Below are positions 57,293 through 64,000 of a stretch of 64,000 nucleotides of DNA, one piece after another (positions within the stretch are counted from its first letter, which is position 1; each line of letters opens with the position of its first letter). The notes below the pieces were generated by a model, which was given only the letters and a program-made list of their open reading frames with translations, had not been told where the DNA came from and did not search any database. The translations under genes and the position numbers were made by a program. The DNA comes from Papiliotrema nemorosa (lineage: Eukaryota; Basidiomycota; Tremellomycetes; Tremellales; Rhynchogastremaceae), in the NCBI GenBank assembly GCA_032158125.1, contig JASKOT010000007.1:620001-684000 (forward strand), written 5' to 3'.

Positions 57293-57577
57293 TTCGACAG
57301 AGATTGGAGGGCAAGAAGTCGCTTGGCTGAGCTGCGTCCTCCGCTTCGAGCTCGATCAAGTATGCAAGGATGGGTCTGATACCTTGCTACTGGTGTTCCG
57401 AGCTTCTCCTTCGCTGCTCACAAGAGGGAAGAGTCGCAAAAAAGAGGTTGACAGTGTCGAGAGGTGATATTCATCCCCCCCTCTGAAAGTTGACCCATCT
57501 GAAACACGCTCCCCAATTCCTCACTGTTCACTCTTTCTTCCCCCCCATCCATCTCTTCCCACCTTACATCACGCACC
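57293..57577. promoter_or_regulatory. Bidirectional promoter region
   Basis: Divergent spacer of 285 bp between the methyltransferase and the acid phosphatase. The 100 bp before 57578 is C/T-rich. No specific sites identified. Confidence 0.4.
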
Positions 57578-60208
57578 ATGAAGCCCCTGGACACCTCTGA
57601 CGAGGCGTACGAGCTGCACAATGCTACCTCCTCCCCTCGCCCCGATTTGACTGGCGAGGTAGACGCTGAAGAACCCCTTTTACCCCGATACGAACGACAC
57701 CCCGCTCCCTTATCGAAATCCCAGCTCACCTACCGAACGACCCGGACGACCCGCGGTGCACGATTCAAAAGGGCCCTCGCGTGTTTATGCGTCTCGTTAC
57801 TGATCATCATCCCCACGATGGGATTGGCGGGATGTTGGGTGGGGAGAGATACGTTGGAAAAAGTCCGACAGTGGGATAAGATCCCTCCGGAATGGAAAGA
57901 ATGGTTGGAGAGTAATGTGCCTCTGGGTAAACCCGCTGCTGATCCTGGACATTTCCCCACAGAGTGAGTCTATTCTCCTTTCCCATTTTCGATGTCTTGT
58001 GGGTAGATTGGCTGATGGAACAGCCTCGGATACGCTGGACCCACTCCCACAGGATCCGAGTGAGTTCTCTTGCCCTTGTTATTACAGCTGAGAACCATTC
58101 CACTGACTTTCAGAGCCGCTCTGGTAGCCACAGCCCCCGCTCTTCCTCTTTTCACAGGCATAGCACCACTCGTACCCCCTTCAACCAAGACCAAACACTC
58201 TTTCAACATCCTCCATTCATGGGGAAACCTCTCGCCGTACCATTCCGTCGAATCACACGGTCTGCCCGAATCGTCCTCTCTCATCCCTGAATCATGTGAA
58301 TTGGAAGAACTGCACTGGTTACAGAGACACGGGGCGAGGTACCCTACAACTCAAGCGGACGGACCGGCCGGGATCGCAGCCAGACTGAAGAGCGCATCGG
58401 GGTGGAAGGCAAAGGGTGATTTGGAATGGCTGAACGATTGGAGCTATAAACTCGGAGCGGAAGTCTTGACGCCTTTTGGAAGGCAACAGCTTTGTAAGCT
58501 GTACAGATTGAGAAACTAGGTGCGCTGGGCTGATGGATAGTCAACCTTGGTGTTGCCGCTAGGCTGAAGTATGGATTTTTGCTCGACAAGATGCCAGGAC
58601 GACTCCCAGTCTTCCGCACAGAGACCCAAGAGTGAGTCGAATGCACCTGTGTTCAGTCCAAATAGACTTCAGCTAACGTCTAGTCGAATGCTCAAGTCGG
58701 CCCAGAACTTTGCAGCTGGTACGCGCCGACTCTATGCGCGTGAATCTCGGCTGACAAGTTAGGTTTCTTTGGGTACCCAGCCGAGGAGCAATACAATCTC
58801 GAAGTGATGATCGAATCTCCTGGATTCAACTGTACCCTCGCCCCATGGAATGCTGTGAGTCCAGGCCGGATTGCCAGACTATCTGGCATTGAGAAATGGG
58901 TTGCTGACGCATTCAGTGCAAGATCAGGAACGATACTTCCTACGCTATCGCCTTCCAGGAGATGGCCAAATGGGATGCGGTCTTTTTGAAAGATGCCCAT
59001 GAGAGAATCAGCGATATGATGGATGGTTACGATGTGTCTCTGCGAGATGTCAAGGATTTCGTGAGTCACCTCCTTCGTCAAACCCAGGCTAGTAGCGCTG
59101 GGCCGATATCGCCGAAAGCCCCCCAGACCTTAGCTGACACCCTCAGATGGAGATGTGCGCGTATGAAGTGAGTTTCGGCAAAAGTTCACCAGGTCGCAAT
59201 CGCTGACCCCATCAGACCGTCGCGTTGGGCTACTCTTCCTTTTGTAACCTGTTCACTCAGCGAGAATGGAAAGGTTTCGAATACCGAAACGATATTTACT
59301 GGTGGTACACCTCATCTTTCGGCTATCCCCAGGCAAGGGCTCAAGGCAAAGGATGGGCTCAAGAACTGCTCTCGAGACTCACTCACAGTAAGTCTCTCTA
59401 TTGGCTCCTGATCTGTAGCGGTGCACGGACAAGGCGTGCTGACATTACAGCTCGATTGACGACGTTCGACTCGACGACCAACTCCAGTTTCCATAATGAC
59501 ATCCATTTCCCGTTACGCGACCCTCTTTACGTGGATTTCACACATGACACTCAGTTTGCTCTGCGTAAGTTTCCTTGTGCCTACTTCCTGCCTTAATCCG
59601 CCTTCTTCATTCAATGTTGCCGTTCGTTGCGTTGATCTTGGCTGATCTTGCAGTGCTCCCCACGCTCAACTTGACCTCGTTCAGCGAATCTGGGCCACCA
59701 CCCACCGACCATATTCCCAAACACTGGTCTTTCGAAGCGTCCAAGTGAGATCATCACTCTTACCTATCCTCTCGAGACGACAATTGATGATAGGTTTTGC
59801 CCGTTCGCTACGAACCTCCAAGTTCAAGTCCTCTCTTGCGGCAAGAAATCATCCTCGGCGTCACGACAGATCCGGATTGTTCTCAACGACGCGCCTGTTC
59901 CTTTGAATGGGATCAATGGATGTGGGGAGGACGAAGAGGGTCTATGTGCCTTTGATACGTTTGTCGAGGGTGTAAAGGAGTTGGTGGATGATGTGGACTT
60001 TGCCGAGGCATGCGACGGAAACGCGAGTGAGCAGGGGGATGAGCCAGGAGTGGACAGTGAGGGTGAGGTGGGACAAGAGGAGTCAGAGGAAGAGATGGAA
60101 CAAGCTGCCGAGGAAGCTGTAGGGGGAGATCAGACCGAGGTAGAGGTGACGGAGGGGGAAGAGGTGACTGGGTCCGAGGATGGGTCTGAAGATGAGTCTT
60201 CGGAATAG
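57578..60208 (+). CDS. Histidine acid phosphatase, membrane-anchored, with acidic C-terminal tail
   Basis: Many short exons. A cytosolic N-terminus (MKPLDTSDEAYELHNATSSP) with basic residues precedes one membrane helix (RALACLCVSLLIIIPTMGLA), giving a type II topology. The catalytic motif RHGARYP lies in ELHWLQRHGARYPTTQ. The distal HD pair is FTHDTQFALLLPTLNL, and SFCNLFTQREWKGFEYRNDI and YWWYTSSFGYPQARAQGKGW are typical of fungal phytase/acid phosphatases. Several NxS/T sites and Cys pairs fit a secretory enzyme. The last 80 residues are extremely acidic (GQEESEEEMEQAAEEAVGGD), which is not part of the usual fold. It would release phosphate from organic esters at the cell surface or in the vacuole. 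Phosphate-responsive regulation is likely but not shown. Confidence 0.85.
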
Positions 60209-60472
60209 GCGCTTTTTGTGAGGGTTTTGTACACTTGAGGGATTGTTGCACTGGATTGGACTTTAGATGGTTTATACAATAGACGTTTTCTTTGCGCGGG
60301 ATGCATGCTCGCACTTTCACAGCGTGCGTGGAAATTTAGGTTCAATGGTCAGGAGTGTTGCTCTTGTTGATTCCCATTGCATTCGCATATACAAGATCTT
60401 GGTTGATCGTGCGGGGTATACTTTTCAGAGTTGCTCCCTTTCTCTTCTCCACACGATGGTCCCAGGTCACGC
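60209..60472. other. Convergent spacer
   Basis: 3' flanks of the phosphatase and the carrier. No gene seen. Confidence 0.5.
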
Positions 60473-61969
60473 CTAGATGTATGGGGGGCCAAGGTATCCT
60501 CGGAAGACTATCATCAGCCCTTGTTCATAGCATGCTCGCCTCGTATGTTCGGACGTACCAGTAGACAAAGCCTCCACGACGAGCAACAAGACTCCTCCAC
60601 CCGGAGCCAACCTCAGTACTTTCGGTGCGAAACCCTTGTACAGTGCTCCTGCGCCTTCTTCACGTGCGACTCGGAATAGAGCAGGGTAGGTCCATTCGCC
60701 TGTACCGGCAAGTTGGATTCGGGTCTTGACCACGTCGACTGTGGGTCAGCTAGGTCCTTGCGGCCACTGTGAGCCATGGCGGGAGATAAGGCTCGTGTGG
60801 AAAGGAGATGTTGTGAACGCATTTGGTGTTGGCGGAACGAGGAGAAAAGCAAAAGCGAAAATCGATGGAAAAACTGGGTAGTCCACTTACACGGGGTGTT
60901 GAGAGCTGTACCGATGAAACCACCAATAGTACCAGCGATCAAGTTGTTGGTCAATTCAGCAGATTTGGTCTGACCATCAGCGACCAGCACAACCATCTTC
61001 CCTTGCACCGGGCAACCATTGGGCGAGGCGAAGGAAGGTAGGTTGGAGAGAAAACAGGTGTTGCGCCAACTCACGGTAGCCTTGGGGAGTTGCTGCTTCA
61101 TAGCGAAGATGGCGCCGAAGTATCCTCCGTTCCACCACCAATGTCTCCAGAACGTAGCCTCCATACCAGAGTACAACCTGGACCATCAGTCTACGCCCCA
61201 TCCACCGTCTCGAGATTCATAAGATCCATGGGAGGAGAGCTCACCCGAGAGGACCTGATTTCGCCATAGTGGCTTTGATCACCTCTGCGGGGCCTTTGAA
61301 AGTGGACGATTTGTCTTGCAACCTGATCTTGACCAATTCAAACGGAGTCACGACGAAAGATTCGGTTGCTCCAGCCAGGAAACCAGTCGTGATAGCTATG
61401 GTCTGAGTGGTCTTTTTCTGTCCGTTGTCGGTAAGTACACCTCCCCAGAATCCGTTTCCGGCGACTAAAAGTCAGTCTTGTCCATCATGCCAGCGGAATG
61501 ATGCAGTGTCGCTGCGAAGTGGTGGGAGACTCACACTTGATGGCTCTTTTAGGGGCTTCCAACATCAATGGGGGGACGATACCTCGGTATAATCGACCGG
61601 CACTGGGGGTCAGCATCTCGTTGTGGCTTGTACGAGTGGACGAAACAAGGTCACACGACGTACCCCTCTGTCGCGACGATGTTTCTGAACGTCTGAACGA
61701 GTCCAACTCCATTTTTGGAAGTATCAAGTTGTTGTCGAGTCTTGATCACGTCGAGGGGGTAGAGCAGCTAAGCATGAGCTCACTTATCCTGTGGCCACTG
61801 TGTAGACTCACGAGAAGCTCGGTACATCCTGGTTTGTCAGTCGGGAAACGAGCGAATCACTTACCAGCAATTGCGCCCGACGCAAAGGTGTACACGAACG
61901 GCAGGGCTTCAAATCAGCACTCTCGAGGGTTATGCACCTACGGATGGGTTTTTTCAGTTCGGTGGACAT
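60473..61969 (-). CDS. Mitochondrial 2-oxodicarboxylate carrier (SLC25A21/Odc type)
   Basis: Multi-exon gene starting MSTELKKPI at 61969. Three repeats are visible: ALPFVYTFASGAIAG with LLLYPLDVIKTRQQLDTSKN, FVVTPFELVKIRLQDKSSTF with GPLGLYSGMEATFWRHWWWN, and AGTIGGFIGTALNTP with VDVVKTRIQLAGTGEWTYPA. The sequence FELVKIRLQD and the WRHWWWNGGYFG block are characteristic of the oxodicarboxylate branch, which exchanges 2-oxoadipate and 2-oxoglutarate across the inner membrane and serves lysine metabolism. The final intron (donor GTACGT near 60560) joins VEALST|VFRGYLGPPYI. Without it the frame still stays open to the same stop. All signatures are intact, unlike the atypical carrier at 53.7 kb. 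Confidence 0.87.
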
Positions 61970-63356
61970 GATGAGGCTCTGTCTATGCTGTCTATGTATC
62001 TATAAGATGAGAAGAGGGAAGAAGTGGAAGAATGGGCAAGGAGGTAGTCTACCGGGGGGAATTGGTCCGAGGCGTCGTTCAGGGCTTCTCTTCTCTGCCA
62101 GATCGCGGACTTCGCCTTTCGGAAGGATGGGTTATGGTCGCCTAGGGCGTATAGGGGAGTCCCATGGGACAGCGTGGAGAGGGCCAAATGCTCGTGCTTC
62201 TCGGCAATCTACTCTCTCTGGCGAGAAGGGGCGAGAAGGAGTCGCCGTTGAACCACGCAGGACACCATAGAGCCGAGCATAGGGGTTCCATCTGGCTCAA
62301 GACGGAGGTCACGGAGGTTTAGCTTAGCGCCGACACTCCTTGACGATCCGGATCAGAGTGTTTATTTGACAGACAGCGACCTCGTGGGGCGAGGTGCGAA
62401 TGGCACGAGGAGACTTGTGCAGTGGGAGACCATTCAGGCCCTACATGCGCAACGAAAACTCTGTATAGGAGGCGACGTGGGTAACAGTAGACCAGCTACG
62501 TGAAGATATGCCAGATTTGATCTCACGACCATTAGCTATTGGGATGCATGCCTGTATTCGAGCGTCTAATGCGACCTGGACGCAGCAGTCGATCAGCGTC
62601 AGCATACATGCAGCTCTGCGACGAGTTGAGTGAGTGCAGAGTAGTTTACTTTATATGAGCACGGCGTCGAAGCACGTTTGCGAAATCCCCTTTGACAAGG
62701 ATTCCACCTTCGCTCTGTCTACCTCTACTGATACAATTCTCTCCTGGTCGACTGAAACGACCCACTCCCTCTTGCAGGTTGTATCGGACAAGGCTTGGAC
62801 ACGTTCGAGATGCTCGAAGCTGGTTCAGCGACATGTGGAATAGGTGACACGCTAATGGACGATAGTTCACTCCACATACTAGATTCCTCGATCCTCCTCA
62901 CTCTCCCTGTATGACTCTTGATCGTCCACTATACCTACCGTATCGGACTACCCATTCCTGCAAACACACTACAAATGGCAAGTGAGATGGAACGTGCTGA
63001 TCATACGGGGAGAGTCTAAAATACACCCCCACAGCTGGACACCCATGGTCTGTTGTTGTGACTCTGCTTGGAACGTGCGTGAACGGTACTCATCACCCTT
63101 CCCCACTACAGTCACCTTCTCCATGTTGCCACTATACTCACTGTATCTATACCATCACTCGAGTATCTCTTACTGATCTATACTCATCTTGTGCATAGCC
63201 ATACCACCCCCAGCGGCCCACGACCAGGAACCTCGACACCGACACCGAGATCGACACGAGGACTCCACCTTCGCGTATCATTACCTGGACACAGCAGGCA
63301 CATCAATACCTCCCATCGATCACCGTTCACACTCCCTGACTCACGCTTGACCGGAA
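61970..63356. other. Divergent intergenic region, 1.4 kb
   Basis: The longest gene-free stretch in the window. It lies between the carrier (-) and the glycosyltransferase (+). Short open frames on both strands show no domain or convincing coding pattern. The glycosyltransferase leader may start within it, since the 170 bp before 63357 is C-rich. Confidence 0.5.
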
Positions 63357-64000
63357 ATGACGGGACGTAAAGCGCCCAGCACAACGACCCCAGGCGGGAC
63401 ATGGATGTTCACACCTCCTCTGACCCCTTCCACCCCTGCCCACTCTTCCCCTCTACGCATCAGTACTCTACCTCCCATATCTTCCGTCCATCTGGACACG
63501 TTCAGCTTGCCTCCGCCTATGGCAAAGTCGGACTTTGGTCTGACACCGATCGCGACTGCCCATCCGGATGGGTTGACGGATGAACAACGGGCAGAACTGG
63601 AGGAAGAGGCGAGGTTGCATGCCTGGAAGAGTGATATGACGCCTCAGGACAAGGGACAGCGGGTAGAATGGTTATCGAAAGGGAGGGGGAGGAGGGGTTT
63701 GAGGATAGTCATCGTCACTGGTGAGTCATTAACCTCGCCTCCACCTTCACTACCCCTTGATCCAAGCTGTGTGCATAGTGAAGCTGACGAGTAGAAAACT
63801 TCCTGCCTAAAGTCGACGGAGTGACACGGACACTGGCAAGACTTCTTGAACACCTCAAGAACGAAGGACACCAATGTATGCTCTTAGGTCCAGGATCCGC
63901 AGGGATGGAGACATATGCGGGTCATCCGCTAGTCGGGACGTTGGGCGTTCCACTGGTAGTGTATCCAGGCTTGAAGGTGAGCCCTCAAGTCGACTCCGAG
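63357..64000 (+). CDS. Glycosyltransferase family 4, 5' part (gene continues beyond window)
   Basis: Start at 63357 (MTGRKAPSTTTPGGTWMFTP). An N-terminal Ser/Thr/Pro-rich part of about 80 residues is followed by a helical charged segment (GLTDEQRAELEEEARLHAWK) and the first strand of a GT-B fold, LRIVIVT, then, after an intron at about 63721-63794, ENFLPKVDGVTRTLARLLEH and EGHQCMLLGPGSAGMETYAG. The 'ENFLPKVDGVTRT' pattern is typical of GT4 enzymes such as sulfoquinovosyl- or mannosyltransferases. A likely donor (CTTGAAG|GTGAGC) ends the last visible exon at about 63977. The C-terminal nucleotide-sugar domain is outside the window, so donor and acceptor cannot be judged. Confidence 0.75.

Overview
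The window is 64 kb of nuclear DNA from a fungus, most likely a basidiomycete yeast of the Cryptococcus/Tremella lineage (Tremellomycetes). The evidence is gene architecture: almost every gene is broken by several introns of about 35-110 nt with GTGAGT/GTAAGT donors and CTGAC/CTAAC-like branch sites, genes sit a few hundred bases apart on both strands, coding DNA is moderately GC-rich, and the gene families (Argonaute, a compact Dicer, ferric reductase, SNX41/Atg20, Gvp36) fit. The species assignment is inference. All CDS coordinates run from the chosen ATG to the stop codon and include introns. No rRNA, tRNA, CRISPR array or complete transposon was found.

Left part (1-25 kb): a vacuolar PQ-loop amino-acid transporter (+), a divergent glucosamine-6-phosphate deaminase-like protein (+), a Cep57/Ppc89-type spindle-pole protein (-), a ferric-chelate reductase (-), an aldo-keto reductase (+), the mitochondrial DnaJ Mdj1 (-), a CSN12/PCID2-type PCI protein (-), sorting nexin SNX41/Atg20 (-), proteasome subunit beta-2 (-) and a Gvp36-like BAR protein (+).

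Middle (25-50 kb): Argonaute (-, 25.3-29.1 kb) and Dicer (-, 45.4-49.3 kb) lie about 16 kb apart, so two core RNAi proteins are in one window. Between them are two small hypothetical genes, the Pin1-type prolyl isomerase Ess1, an AT-richer island (about 31.9-34.9 kb) with an unrecognised multi-exon gene, a 15-bp minisatellite and several perfect inverted repeats, then a flavin monooxygenase, a frame-disrupted hypothetical gene, elongation factor 1-beta, a BTB/POZ protein and a one-TM membrane protein.

Right part (49-64 kb): a probable mitochondrial protein that diverges from Dicer across only 33 bp, a membrane J-domain protein, an atypical mitochondrial carrier, a CARM1-type arginine methyltransferase, a membrane-anchored histidine acid phosphatase, an oxodicarboxylate carrier and the 5' part of a family-4 glycosyltransferase that runs off the end.

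The observations most worth following are: (1) a Dicer whose second RNase III domain has lost two of its four catalytic carboxylates and which has no helicase; (2) a NagB-family protein that keeps Asp72 but has replaced Asp141, His143 and Glu148; (3) the palindrome TGCATGCA, seen seven times, always non-coding, and about 180-200 bp upstream of three different start codons; (4) the 32-35 kb island.
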